DNA of 64,000 nucleotides from Sinisalibacter aestuarii. Its GTDB lineage: Bacteria > Pseudomonadota > Alphaproteobacteria > Rhodobacterales > Rhodobacteraceae. Shown here piece after piece: positions 43,804 through 53,576 of this stretch. A program made the position numbers and the translations under genes. Location: the NCBI RefSeq assembly GCF_027923545.1, contig NZ_BROH01000001.1, forward strand, positions 124,001 through 188,000, written 5' to 3'. A model generated the notes under the pieces. It worked only from the letters and a program-made list of their open reading frames with translations, was not told the DNA's origin and searched no databases. Numbering within the stretch: the first letter of the stretch is position 1; each line of letters starts with the position of its first letter.

Positions 43804-44552
43804 GCGCCCAGGCCCACCTGCGCGCGGATGGCCGGATCGTTCAGCAATACCTCGTCGCCGAGATAGGCATCCGCCGCCGGGCTGCACATCCACAACAATG
43901 CCCTGGCCGGCCAGTCCGGCGGGATATGGTCGCTCCATTGCATCGCCGAGACGGGATTGACCCCGGAACTCTTGATCTCGCGCTGCATCTCGGTGGCGAC
44001 GGTGCCGGGGCTGAGGGTGAGCGCCCGGATACCCGCGCGCGCCTCTTCCTTGTGGAGCGCCTTCGTCATCATGTGCACGGCGGCCTTGGACGCACAGTAA
44101 TGGCTCCAGCCCTCCAGCGGGTTATGCGCCGCGCCCGACCCCACGGTCAGCACCGTGCCGCCGCCCTTTTCGCGCATCATCGGCACCGCCGCGCGCATCC
44201 CGTGATAGACGCCCTTGAGATTGATATCGAAGGCCCGCGACCATGCCGCCGGATCGCTGCCGCGCAGCATCGAAATCGGTTCGATCACACCGGCATTGTT
44301 GACCAGGACGTCGATCCGGCCAAAGCGCCAGGCGGCCTGATCCATCGCCGCCTTTACCTGACTCCAGGAGGCGACATCGCAGGTTACCGCCAGGGCCTTG
44401 TCGCCGATCTCGCGGGCGATCCGGCCAATCGCTTCGCCCGAACGCGCAAGCAGCACCACATTGGCGCCAGCCCCGGCAAAGGCCCGCACCGCCGCCTCGC
44501 CGATCCCGCGACTCGCGCCGGTGACGACCACCGTTTTGCCCGTCATATCCAT
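43800..44552 (-). CDS. Short-chain dehydrogenase/reductase (SDR)
   Basis: 250 residues; the ATG of MDMTGKTVVVTG is chosen for its GGAAGG upstream. The Rossmann NAD(P) motif is VTGASRGIGEAA, NNAG follows, and the catalytic Ser-Tyr-Lys are in VGSGAAHNPLEGWSHYCASK. Classical SDR of unknown substrate; the coupled crotonase-like gene suggests a 3-hydroxyacyl-CoA or similar oxidoreduction. The C-terminus is somewhat extended (PPDWPARALLWMCSPAADAY). Divergent from pmbA. Confidence 0.82.
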   Translation of the reverse strand: MDMTGKTVVVTGASRGIGEAAVRAFAGAGANVVLLARSGEAIGRIAREIGDKALAVTCDVASWSQVKAAMDQAAWRFGRIDVLVNNAGVIEPISMLRGSDPAAWSRAFDINLKGVYHGMRAAVPMMREKGGGTVLTVGSGAAHNPLEGWSHYCASKAAVHMMTKALHKEEARAGIRALTLSPGTVATEMQREIKSSGVNPVSAMQWSDHIPPDWPARALLWMCSPAADAYLGDEVLLNDPAIRAQVGLGA

Positions 44553-44670
44553 CCCGCATCCTTCCGTTTTCATATGGATAGCCGCTGGCCAGAGCGTATT
44601 CCAGTACCCGATCACTTGCGGCACGGGGTGCGGGCGTTTACCTCACGGGGAACATCGCAAAGGACGACGC

Positions 44671-46017
44671 ATGACGATTTCGCTCGAAACCCTCAGCCAA
44701 CAGCTTCTCGACGCCGCGAAAAAAGCCGGCGCCGAGGCGGCGGATGCCATCGCCATTTCGGGCACGTCGCTGTCCATCGACGTTCTGAAGGGCAAGCTCG
44801 AACATGCCGAGCGCTCGGAGGGGGTCGATATCGGGCTGCGGGTGCTGATGGGCCGGCGGCAGGCCAGCGTGTCGGCCTCCGATACCTCGCCCGCCACCAT
44901 CGCGGCGATGGCCGAGCGCGCCGTGGCGATGGCGAAGGAAGCGCCGGAAGATCCGACCGCCGGGCTCGCCGATCCGTCGCAGCTTGCGCGCGACTGGGAT
45001 ATTGCGGCGCTTGAGCTGGAAGACAGTGCGCCGGAACCCGCCCCAGCCGCGCTGGAGGAAGATGCCCGCCGCGCCGAGGCCGCCGCGCTCGCGGTAGACG
45101 GGGTGAGCCAGGTACAGTCGACCTCGGCAGGCTATGGCCGCCGGCAGCTTCACCTTGCCGCCAGCAACGGCTTTTCCGGCGGCTATGCCCGCACCGACCG
45201 GGCGATCTCGCTCGCCGCGATCTCGGGCACCGGCGCGGCGATGGAGCGCGACTATAACGGCGAAAGCCGCACCTTTCAGGCCGATCTGCCAAGCCCGGAA
45301 GAGATCGGCCGGATCGCGGGCGAGCGCGCGGCATCGCGCGCAGGCGCGAACCAGCCGCCCACCGGCACCTACCCCGTTCTGTTCGACGAGCGCATCTCGT
45401 CGTCGCTGATCGGCCATCTTCTGATGGCGGTGAACGGCAGTTCGATCGTGCGCGGCTCGTCCTATCTGCGCGACCATCTGGGCAAGCAGGTTCTGCCCGA
45501 AAACCTCTCGCTGATCGAAGACCCGCACCGCCCCCGCATTTCCGGCTCGCGCCCTTTCGACGGAGAGGGGCTGCCGACGCAACGGCGCGCGATCGTCGAG
45601 AACGGTATTCTGACCGGCTGGACGCTCGATCTTGCCACCGCGCGCAAACTCGGGCTGGCAAGCACCGGCAACGCCGCGCGCGGTACCTCCGCGCCGCCCT
45701 CGCCGACAATCTCCAATGTGGCGCTCACCCAAGGCAGCGCCAGCCGCGAAGACCTGATCCGCGACATGGGCACCGGGCTGCTGGTGACCTCGCTGATCGG
45801 CTCGACGGTGAACCCGAATACCGGCGATTACTCGCGCGGGGCCTCCGGCTTCTGGGTCGAGAACGGTGTGATCACCCGCCCGGTGAACGAATGTACCATC
45901 GCGGGTAACCTGCTCGATATGTTACTGCGGATCGTTCCCGCAAACGATGCCGAACCGCACCATTCGCGCATGGTGCCCTCGCTGCTGATCGAAGGGTTGA
46001 TGCTTGCCGGAAACTGA
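44671..46017 (+). CDS. pmbA: PmbA/TldE family metalloprotease subunit
   Basis: 448 residues from the ATG after AAAGGACG. TldD and PmbA (TldE) form a heterodimeric peptidase that matures microcin B17 and degrades unfolded peptides; TldD holds the HExxxH metal site and PmbA does not, as here. The C-terminal barrel shows SGSRPFDGEGLPTQRRAIVE, SPTISNVALTQGS, and SRGASGFWVENGVITRPVNE. tldD is not adjacent. It overlaps the cysQ-like gene by 14 bases, likely one operon. Confidence 0.9.
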   Translation: MTISLETLSQQLLDAAKKAGAEAADAIAISGTSLSIDVLKGKLEHAERSEGVDIGLRVLMGRRQASVSASDTSPATIAAMAERAVAMAKEAPEDPTAGLADPSQLARDWDIAALELEDSAPEPAPAALEEDARRAEAAALAVDGVSQVQSTSAGYGRRQLHLAASNGFSGGYARTDRAISLAAISGTGAAMERDYNGESRTFQADLPSPEEIGRIAGERAASRAGANQPPTGTYPVLFDERISSSLIGHLLMAVNGSSIVRGSSYLRDHLGKQVLPENLSLIEDPHRPRISGSRPFDGEGLPTQRRAIVENGILTGWTLDLATARKLGLASTGNAARGTSAPPSPTISNVALTQGSASREDLIRDMGTGLLVTSLIGSTVNPNTGDYSRGASGFWVENGVITRPVNECTIAGNLLDMLLRIVPANDAEPHHSRMVPSLLIEGLMLAGN

Positions 46018-46783
46018 CGACCTTGCCCTGCTGACCGACGCCGCGCGCGCCGCCGGAGAGATCTCGCGCGGCTACTTCCAGCGCGCCCCGAAGGCGTGGG
46101 ACAAACCCGGCGCGGCCGGGCCGGTGACCGAAGCCGATATCGCGGTGAACGACATGCTCGAAGAGCGGCTGCGCGCTGCCCGCCCGGGCTATGGCTGGCT
46201 GTCGGAGGAAAGCCCCGACGATGCCGCCCGACTGAACGCCGCCCGCGCCTTCGTGATCGACCCGCTCGACGGCACCCGCGCCTTCATCGAAGGCGATTAT
46301 GCCTGGGCCCATGCGCTTGCCGTGGTCGATAACGGCACAGTGACCGCTGCCGCGATCTACCTGCCGATGACCGACAAGCTCTATTCCGCCGCGCGCGGGC
46401 AGGGCGCGCATCTGAACGGCGCGCGTCTCGCCGTTTCGGCCGCCGACGCGCTCGACGGGGCGACGGTGCTGGCCTCGCGCACCAATTTCGAACCCTGGCA
46501 CTGGGTCGAGGCGCAGGTGCCGCAGGTGAGCCGCAAGTTTCGCTCGTCGCTCGCCTACCGGATGAGCCTTGTGGGCGAAGGCCGGTTCGACGCGATGCTC
46601 TCGCTGCGCCCGACCTGGGAATGGGACGTGGCCGCCGGATCGCTCGTCGTCGAGGAGGCGGGCGGGCGTGTGACCGACCGGCGCGGCGCGGCGCTCAGGT
46701 TCAACGCCGCCGAGCCACGGGTGAACGGCGTGGTCGCCGCCGGGCCGCGGGTGCATAACGAGATCACCCGGCGGCTGGTCTGA
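46004..46783 (+). CDS. Inositol-monophosphatase family protein, CysQ-like
   Basis: 259 residues from a TTG within the end of pmbA, with GAAGGG upstream. The Li-sensitive phosphatase motifs are complete: GPVTEADIAVND, WLSEESPDD, VIDPLDGTRAFIEGD, and WEWDVAAGSLVVEEAGG. CysQ-type members hydrolyse 3'-phosphoadenosine 5'-phosphate, while others act on inositol 1-phosphate; the substrate is not decided by sequence. The pmbA-cysQ pairing is common in alphaproteobacteria. Confidence 0.85.
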   Translation: MPETDDLALLTDAARAAGEISRGYFQRAPKAWDKPGAAGPVTEADIAVNDMLEERLRAARPGYGWLSEESPDDAARLNAARAFVIDPLDGTRAFIEGDYAWAHALAVVDNGTVTAAAIYLPMTDKLYSAARGQGAHLNGARLAVSAADALDGATVLASRTNFEPWHWVEAQVPQVSRKFRSSLAYRMSLVGEGRFDAMLSLRPTWEWDVAAGSLVVEEAGGRVTDRRGAALRFNAAEPRVNGVVAAGPRVHNEITRRLV

Positions 46784-46805
46784 CACCATCCGGGGCAGCC
46801 CCGGC

Positions 46806-46821
46806 ATGTTACCGGTATCTG
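46806..46821 (+). promoter_or_regulatory. GntR-type (LacI family) operator upstream of the repressor gene
   Basis: ATGTTACCGGTATCTG matches the E. coli GntR/IdnR operator pattern ATGTTACCsGTAaCAT in 13 of 16 positions by eye. It sits 80 bases before the GTG of a LacI-family gene whose product resembles GntR. A half-site TAACAT also occurs at 46860-46865. Autoregulation is the natural reading. Confidence 0.6.
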
Positions 46822-46900
46822 CCTTGGTTTTATGGCTTTCGCTACGGGTGTTCGTCCGCTAACATTCATACAATACCGTGCGCGACAGAGAGGCCATGCC

Positions 46901-47965
46901 GTGACCGACGAACCCCACAAACCCGCCAAACGCCCGCTCACCCTGCGGGATGTGTCAGAAGCGTCCGGCGTATCTGAGATGACCGTGAGCCGGGTTCTGC
47001 GCAACCGGGGAGATGTGAGCGATTCCACCCGCGCCCGGGTGCTGACGGCGGCCAAGGAGCTGGGCTACGTGCCCAACAAGATCGCCGGCGCCCTCGCCTC
47101 GCAGCGGGTGAACCTGGTGGCGGTGATCATCCCCTCGCTCGGCAACATGGTGTTTCCGCAAGTGCTCACCGCGATCTCGGAAGTGCTCGACCAGACTCCG
47201 CTGCAGCCGGTGGTCGGTGTCACCAATTACCTGCCGGAACGCGAGGAAAAAGTGCTGTATGAAATGCTCTCCTGGCGGCCCTCCGGCGTGATCATCGCCG
47301 GGCTTGAACATTCCGACGCGTCCAAGGCAATGCTGCGCGGCGCGGGTATTCCCGTGGTCGAGATCATGGATACGGACGGCACTCCGATCGATTCGATGGT
47401 CGGCATCTCGCACCGCCGCGCCGGGCGGATGATGGCCGAGGCGATCATGAAGGCGGGCTACCGCAAGATCGCCTTTCTCGGCACCAAGATGCCGCTCGAT
47501 CACCGCGCACGCAAACGCTTCGAGGGCTTCACCGAGGCGCTCGCCAAGAAGGGGCTGGAGATCGTCGACCAGGAATTCTACGACGGCGGCTCATCGCTGG
47601 CCAAGGGCCGCGAGATGACGGCCCGCGTGCTCGAACGCAGCCCCGAGGTCGACTTCGTCTATTACTCGAACGACAAGATCGGCGTCGGCGGGCTACTGCA
47701 TTGCCTCGATGCCGGGATCGACGTGCCCGGGCGGCTCGGCCTGGCCGGGTTCAACAACATCTCGCTGCTCGACGGCTTTTCGAAACGGCTCGCGACGATG
47801 GATTCGGGCCGTGAAGAGATCGGCCGGCGCGCCGCCGAGATCATCGCCGCGCGCGTCGAGGCGGGGAGCGACGAGATGGCCGGAGAACGGATCGAGCTCA
47901 GCCCCACGATCAGCCGCGGCGACACGCTGCGCGCCCGCCCCGCCGGCGGCGACTACCCGGAATAG
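46901..47965 (+). CDS. gntR: LacI-family repressor, GntR (gluconate) type
   Basis: 354 residues from a GTG with AGAGAGG upstream. The N-terminal helix-turn-helix is LRDVSEASGVSEMTVSRVLR, with the hinge YVPNKIAGALASQRVN. The sugar-binding domain then matches E. coli GntR through VIIPSLGNMVFPQVL, MLSWRPSGVI, IPVVEIMD and DFVYYSNDKIGVGG. GntR represses gluconate uptake and Entner-Doudoroff genes until gluconate binds. No gluconate genes are adjacent, so its targets lie elsewhere or have moved. Followed by tRNA-Arg. Confidence 0.85.
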   Translation: MTDEPHKPAKRPLTLRDVSEASGVSEMTVSRVLRNRGDVSDSTRARVLTAAKELGYVPNKIAGALASQRVNLVAVIIPSLGNMVFPQVLTAISEVLDQTPLQPVVGVTNYLPEREEKVLYEMLSWRPSGVIIAGLEHSDASKAMLRGAGIPVVEIMDTDGTPIDSMVGISHRRAGRMMAEAIMKAGYRKIAFLGTKMPLDHRARKRFEGFTEALAKKGLEIVDQEFYDGGSSLAKGREMTARVLERSPEVDFVYYSNDKIGVGGLLHCLDAGIDVPGRLGLAGFNNISLLDGFSKRLATMDSGREEIGRRAAEIIAARVEAGSDEMAGERIELSPTISRGDTLRARPAGGDYPE

Positions 47966-48006
47966 CGTAGACAATCCCGGCGCAACGCGGCATCAAGGCC
48001 GCGCGC

Positions 48007-48083
48007 GGCCCCGTGGCTCAACTGGATAGAGCAGCCCCCTCCTAAGGGGCAGGTTGCAGGTTCGAATCCTGCCGGGGTCGCCA
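48007..48083 (+). tRNA. tRNA-Arg (anticodon CCT)
   Basis: 77 bases with CCA encoded. The acceptor stem GGCCCCG/CGGGGTC (one G-T pair), the D arm, the anticodon stem GCCCC/GGGGC with loop CTCCTAA (anticodon CCT, reading AGG), and the T arm around GGTTCGAATCC are all complete. tRNA-Arg(CCT) is a common integration site, but no integrase or direct repeat of the 3' end is seen downstream. Confidence 0.95.
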
Positions 48084-48333
48084 GCGCTCCCCACCGTCAT
48101 TCACGCCACGCTGCAAGTTCAGGCTATCGGCGCATCGCTACGATGGACCGAGCGCTCGAATTGATCTAACGTTTTCGTGAGGATCGCGTGAACGAATCTC
48201 CCCTGTCCGGTATTGGTGAACGGGAGGGCAAGTTTGCCCACGTCGATTTGAACCAGTCGGCAGCACATTTTTATCGCTGCTTCAGAACATACAGTTTTTC
48301 AGCCATCCGGTGTCGGGGGACATTTTCATCACG

Positions 48334-49419
48334 ATGGGTACTGAAGCCGAACCGAACATTCTCTTGCTTTGCGCCAGACGGGGCCTTGCCACATCCGTTC
48401 TGTATTGCGTTCGGGGCGCCGGGATACGGCCGGTTGTGGCCGGGGGCCGGGCCATGCGGCCGCTGCGGTTTTCGCGCTATTGCCGCAAATTCGTCGATCT
48501 TGAGCTTGCCGATTACGAAAATGACCGCGCCGGACTGGCGAAACGGGTGAACGAGCTGTGCGCGCGCTACAGGATTGATCTCGTCATGCCGGGCGATTTC
48601 GACGGGCAGGCCGCGCTGGTGGCGATCAAGGGCGAGCTTTCCACCCCGGTCTTCCCCATGCCCAGCCAGGCGCAATTCGAGGAACTGAACGACAAGTGGC
48701 GCTTTCAGCAGCTCTGCCAGAGGCTCGGCCTGCCGATACCGAAAGCGGTGCATCTGCCGGACAAGTCCGCCATCGACGCCGACGCGCTTGAAGCGGAGCT
48801 TGGCTATCCGATGGTGATCAAGCCCACCGGGCTGGGGCAGAGCGAGGGGCTGGTCATCGCCGCGGACCGGGCTGCGCTCACCCGCGAGGTGCTCGACAAT
48901 CCGGATTACGACCACGGCCCGATGGTCGCCCAGAGCAGAGTGGACGGGCGCGATATCGGGCTCGACATTTTCGCCGTCGACGGCGAGGTGCTGTGCAACT
49001 CGGCACATGACCGCGACGGGTCCAAGGTGATTTATCTCGCCAACGACACCTTCCTTGAGGCCGCCCGCCGGATCGCCCGGGAGCTTAAGCTGACCGGCGT
49101 CTATGATTTCGATGCGCTGGTGAATGACCAGGACGGCACGCTGCACCTGCTCGAATGCAATGCGCGTTTCTGGGGCACGATCGCCCATGCGCAATGGTGC
49201 GGACGCAACTTCGTCAAGACCGGCATCGCCGTTGCGTTCGGCCAGCCCGTGCCGGAGCAGCCCGACATCGCCGGCTGCACCGTCCGCTCGCCGGCCCATC
49301 TGCTGGTTCGGATCCTGACCTTCCGCCAGGCGCCACGGCGGCTCAATCGCGCCGAGAGGGCTGCGCTTCGGCAGGGGCTTGGCGACCCGGTCGCCATGCT
49401 TCTGCGCGCGCAAGACTGA
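48334..49419 (+). CDS. ATP-grasp domain protein
   Basis: 361 residues from ATG 48334; a GTG at 48310 would add eight. Neither has a good Shine-Dalgarno. The pre-ATP-grasp Rossmann part (ILLLCARRGLATSVLYCVRG) is followed by the ATP-grasp domain: YPMVIKPTGLGQSEGLVI (Gly-rich loop), DYDHGPMVAQSRVDGRDIGL, and the metal-binding LLECNARFWG. ATP-grasp enzymes join a carboxylate to an amine or thiol. The partner is unknown; relatives with this layout occur near cell-surface or natural-product genes. It lies 250 bases after tRNA-Arg in a stretch of slightly lower GC. Confidence 0.75.
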   Translation: MGTEAEPNILLLCARRGLATSVLYCVRGAGIRPVVAGGRAMRPLRFSRYCRKFVDLELADYENDRAGLAKRVNELCARYRIDLVMPGDFDGQAALVAIKGELSTPVFPMPSQAQFEELNDKWRFQQLCQRLGLPIPKAVHLPDKSAIDADALEAELGYPMVIKPTGLGQSEGLVIAADRAALTREVLDNPDYDHGPMVAQSRVDGRDIGLDIFAVDGEVLCNSAHDRDGSKVIYLANDTFLEAARRIARELKLTGVYDFDALVNDQDGTLHLLECNARFWGTIAHAQWCGRNFVKTGIAVAFGQPVPEQPDIAGCTVRSPAHLLVRILTFRQAPRRLNRAERAALRQGLGDPVAMLLRAQD

Positions 49420-49519
49420 TCCGGCGGCCGATCCGCCACCGGATCGGACAATTTTCTGCGTTTTATCGTGGGCGGAATCGCCTTTGCGGCGTAGAACCGG
49501 GCCAACAGGGGTGCATCGG

Positions 49520-49855
49520 GTGGCCGAGATTGACGACATGATCGCGTTCGCGCTCAAGGCGTTGCTGTCAGGCAGCGGCGACAGCCGCCGCGCGCTGGTG
49601 CGCCGGATGTGCGAGCGCTGGCCGGAAAGCCCGGCGCTTTCAGTGGTTTTCGCCCTCACCTCCGCCGCCGCGATGATCGAAGACAATCTGGTGGGCACGG
49701 GCGGGATGAGCGGCGCGGGCCCGCTCGCCTACCGCATGGCGGCGCTGGTCTCGGCCGATATCTATGCTGTGGAAAGCCTCGGCAAGCGCCCGGCAAAGGC
49801 CCATGACCTTCTGCATTTCTGGCGCCGCGTCGATCCTGCCTATCTGGCCCCGTGA
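49520..49855 (+). CDS. Conserved small protein of unknown function
   Basis: 111 residues from a GTG nine bases after a CAGGGG; GTG 49511 or ATG 49538 are alternatives. The sequence is helical and moderately hydrophobic: LKALLSGSGDSRRALVRRMC, ERWPESPALSVVFALTSAAA, LVGTGGMSGAGPLAYRMAAL. No signal peptide. I do not recognise the family. It follows the ATP-grasp gene by 100 bases and converges with the membrane regulator gene with four bases between stops. Confidence 0.55.
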   Translation: MAEIDDMIAFALKALLSGSGDSRRALVRRMCERWPESPALSVVFALTSAAAMIEDNLVGTGGMSGAGPLAYRMAALVSADIYAVESLGKRPAKAHDLLHFWRRVDPAYLAP

Positions 49856-49859
49856 CGGC

Positions 49860-50561
49860 TCAGATCATGCGGATCACGTCCTTGTCGATGGAGAGCATGT
49901 AGCCGCGCCGGGCGATGGTGCGCACCAGCAGCTCGGCCATGAGCTGGTTGCCCAGCGCATCGCGCAGCCGCTTGATCCGGGTTGCGCCCGCCGCCTCGTC
50001 GCAATCGGCGGCATTGCGGCCCGAGATCACCGCTTCCAGCTCGGCGCCCGAAAGCACGACATCGTCCATCCGCGCTTCGGCCAGAACCGAGAGGGTTTCG
50101 ATGGCCGCTTCGGTCAGGCTGAATTCCATGTTGTTGAGATAAACGGTCCGGTCCGCCCGGCTGATGATCAGCGAATTCACCTGTATGCCGGCGCGCTCGA
50201 TCTCGCCCATGCGCCGGTTGAGCGCGATGATCGTGAGCACGAAGACAAGCGCGGCCACCAGCAGCCCGGTGGCGAAGAGCATCAGCACGAAGATCACCAC
50301 CCGATAGGAGGCGAGCGTATCGGAAAAGGCGGTGCCCGATTGCGCGAGGATTTCAAGCAGCCTGATCTCGGCTTCGCTGGTCAGATCGTTCTCGACGAAG
50401 ATCTGCTCGACACGGGCGTTGAAGGCATTGGCGTCGGGCAGATTGAGAAACAGGAAGACAGCCGCCAGACCGAGGATCGCGACCACCGCCGCGACCCCGA
50501 TCAGCACCACCCGGTTTCCGGTCTGGCGCGCTTCAGTAACGGAGGAAGTAGTCTCCCGCAC
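49860..50561 (-). CDS. Membrane-anchored winged-helix regulator
   Basis: 233 residues from a GTG with AAAGGAG upstream. Two membrane segments (about 18-39, VVLIGVAAVVAILGLAAVFL, and 85-110, VVIFVLMLFATGLLVAALVF) enclose a short periplasmic loop. The C-terminal 120 residues resemble an OmpR/PhoB-type winged helix: LNNMEFSLTEAAIETLSVLA, IKRLRDALGNQLMAELLVRT, IARRGYMLSID. The order is ToxR-like but inverted (membrane N-terminal, DNA-binding C-terminal). It overlaps the upstream small secreted-protein gene by 29 bases, so that protein may be its periplasmic signal or partner. Confidence 0.72.
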   Translation of the reverse strand: MRETTSSVTEARQTGNRVVLIGVAAVVAILGLAAVFLFLNLPDANAFNARVEQIFVENDLTSEAEIRLLEILAQSGTAFSDTLASYRVVIFVLMLFATGLLVAALVFVLTIIALNRRMGEIERAGIQVNSLIISRADRTVYLNNMEFSLTEAAIETLSVLAEARMDDVVLSGAELEAVISGRNAADCDEAAGATRIKRLRDALGNQLMAELLVRTIARRGYMLSIDKDVIRMI

Positions 50562-50835
50562 TCTCTCTCCTTTTCTCGTCGTCCAGACCGGCTTCGCCGA
50601 AGACCGACACCACCGAAAGCAGCGTCCAGCCCTCGACGCGAATGCGCGCGGCAATCGCCTCCGCCGCCGCCTCGCGGCTGGCGCAGGCAGGGTCCGGCAG
50701 GGCGATCACGCCGTAATGCAGCCGCAGGGGATCGTCGCGCTTGGCCTTGTAATCGGCATAGCACTCCGCCGCCGCAGGCAGGGCCGCGAGGCTGAGAAGG
50801 GCCGAAAGGCCAAGGGTAGCGGCGATGCGTTTCAT
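50533..50835 (-). CDS. Small secreted protein upstream of the membrane regulator
   Basis: 100 residues from MKRIAATLGLSALLSLAALP, a clear signal peptide with cleavage near AAAE. The mature part, about 77 residues, has two cysteines (ECYADY; DPACAS) that could pair, a block YGVIALPDPACAS, and ends SVFGEAGLDDEKRRESAGDY. A longer frame to 50877 is unsupported. The 3' end overlaps the start of the winged-helix regulator by 29 bases, implying translational coupling and probably a sensor-partner relation. Not a family I recognise. Confidence 0.65.
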   Translation of the reverse strand: MKRIAATLGLSALLSLAALPAAAECYADYKAKRDDPLRLHYGVIALPDPACASREAAAEAIAARIRVEGWTLLSVVSVFGEAGLDDEKRRESAGDYFLRY

Positions 50836-51003
50836 GCGCCCGACCCTGCGCGGGGCGGGGTGGATATTCAATATCAAACCGCCCTGCTCCCGGCGATATG
50901 CGATAGCGAGGGGGCGTTATTGTTTGTCCGGCGCCACCCGCTCCAGCCTTGTCTCACCTCGATCTTCCCCGGCGCAATGCCGGCCAACAGGAAAGGACAA
51001 GAC

Positions 51004-51528
51004 ATGACCCGGAGCTTTTTCAAACTGTCCGCACGGTCGGCCATGATCGCCACGCTGACCGCGGCCCTCGCGCTCAGCCCGCTTGCCGCCAGCCCGGCGC
51101 GTGCCGGAAACGAAGAGACCATTGGCGCCATCGCCGCCGCCTCGGTCTTTGCGTTGATCACCGCCGGTATCGTCGCCAATGCGGCCACGCAGAAAGGCCA
51201 CAAGTCCACGCCCACGCCGCACCACTATACCCCAAGGCGCGACCCGGAGCCGAACCGCTGGGATCACGGCCGCACCCGCACCGATCCGCGCAAGCTCTTG
51301 CCGGCGCAATGCGAATTTTCGGTCAATCATGGCCGCGACCGGGGCAGCTACTACAGCAGCCAGTGCCTTCAACGCAGCTTCAACCACTGGCCCTACCTGC
51401 CCGACCGCTGCGAAAAGCGCATCGACGGGCCGGGCCGGCACGATATCCGCGCCTATGACGCAAGCTGCCTCGCGCGCTACGGCTACCGCGAGGACGAACG
51501 CAGCCGTGGCCGCGACGCGCGGCGCTGA
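51004..51528 (+). CDS. Secreted basic protein of unknown function
   Basis: 174 residues, preceded by AAAGGA. A signal peptide of about 34 residues (MTRSFFKLSARSAMIATLTA, cleavage near ARAG) is followed by one hydrophobic stretch (IGAIAAASVFALITAGIVAN) and then a hydrophilic, Arg/His-rich domain with four Cys: AQCEFSV, SQCLQRSF, DRCEKRI and ASCLARYG. The cysteine spacing suggests two disulfides in the periplasm. Family not recognised. It is divergent from the regulator unit and 124 bases before rnhB. Confidence 0.65.
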   Translation: MTRSFFKLSARSAMIATLTAALALSPLAASPARAGNEETIGAIAAASVFALITAGIVANAATQKGHKSTPTPHHYTPRRDPEPNRWDHGRTRTDPRKLLPAQCEFSVNHGRDRGSYYSSQCLQRSFNHWPYLPDRCEKRIDGPGRHDIRAYDASCLARYGYREDERSRGRDARR

Positions 51529-51651
51529 TACGGCATATCGAGCCGGGGGCGCGGCTGTCGCAGGTTTCGCCGTGCTCCCCTGGGCGGGCGGGCCATGTGC
51601 CCCCCGCCCTTTTTGCTTGCACCGGGCGCGAGCATGGGCGACCCAAGCGGC

Positions 51652-52281
51652 ATGACGAAAGACGGACCGGATTTCAGCTTCGAGGCCGCCGCGCTGGCGG
51701 CGGGGGCCACCCGCGTGGCCGGGGTGGACGAGGTCGGGCGCGGGCCGCTCGCCGGGCCGGTCACCGCCGCCGCCGTGGTGCTCGACCCCGCCCGCATCCC
51801 CGAAGGGCTGAACGATTCAAAAAAGCTCACCGCCCGGCGGCGTGAGGCACTGTTCGAGGCGATCATGGAAGCGGCGAGCGTGTCCATCGCCCATGCCAGC
51901 GTGGAAGAGATCGACGAGATCAACATCCTGCGCGCCTCGCATCTGGCGATGACCCGCGCGCTGGCCGGGCTGATCCCCGCCGCCGATCACGCCCTGATCG
52001 ACGGCAACCTGCTGCCACGTGGCCTGACGCTTCCGGCGGAGCCGGTCATCAAGGGCGATGGCCGCTCGCTCTCCATCGCCGCCGCCTCGATCATGGCGAA
52101 AGTGACGCGCGACCGGATCATGGTGGACCTCGCGCAACAGCACCCCGGTTATGGCTGGGAGAGCAATGCCGGATATCCGTCAAAAAGCCACATTTCGGCG
52201 CTCCAAAATCTTGGTGTGACCCCACACCATAGGCGTTCGTTCCGGCCCGTGCACAATATCTTGTATCAAGAAAAAACGTAA
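51652..52281 (+). CDS. rnhB: Ribonuclease HII
   Basis: 209 residues from ATG 51652 ([10 protein letters not shown]); an ATG at 51634 would add six. RNase HII cuts RNA in RNA-DNA hybrids and removes single misincorporated ribonucleotides. The active-site DEDD set is visible in [17 protein letters not shown] (Asp, Glu), LIDGNLLP (Asp) and the [14 protein letters not shown] segment. Directly upstream of ccrM, 96 bases apart, a neighbourhood often seen in alphaproteobacteria. Confidence 0.93.
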   Translation: MTKDGPDFSFEAAALAAGATRVAGVDEVGRGPLAGPVTAAAVVLDPARIPEGLNDSKKLTARRREALFEAIMEAASVSIAHASVEEIDEINILRASHLAMTRALAGLIPAADHALIDGNLLPRGLTLPAEPVIKGDGRSLSIAAASIMAKVTRDRIMVDLAQQHPGYGWESNAGYPSKSHISALQNLGVTPHHRRSFRPVHNILYQEKT

Positions 52282-52287
52282 GTGCTT

Positions 52288-53475
<1,188 letters not shown>

Positions 53476-53532
53476 AGAATTCAACGAGGTACCGCCTGTG
53501 CCTGCGGCTTCGCGCCGGGGCACCCAACTTGT

Positions 53533-53560
53533 GCCCCGCCCTTGTGGCGGGGCCTTTTTT
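53533..53560 (+). terminator. Intrinsic terminator of ccrM
   Basis: The exact 8-bp stem GCCCCGCC/GGCGGGGC (53533-53540, 53546-53553) with a CTTGT loop is followed by CTTTTTT, 58 bases after the ccrM stop. It also separates ccrM from the convergent alkB gene. Confidence 0.92.
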
Positions 53561-53576
53561 GCATCGGATGCCGCCC

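Noticed and set aside
48007-48083. tRNA-Arg as a possible attachment site for an integrated element
   Set aside because: No integrase, no duplicated tRNA 3' end and no element genes are present downstream in the window.
48188-48550. GTG-started frame with a GAGG site just after tRNA-Arg
   Set aside because: It runs into the ATP-grasp coding sequence in another frame and its product has no recognisable pattern; start signal alone is not enough.
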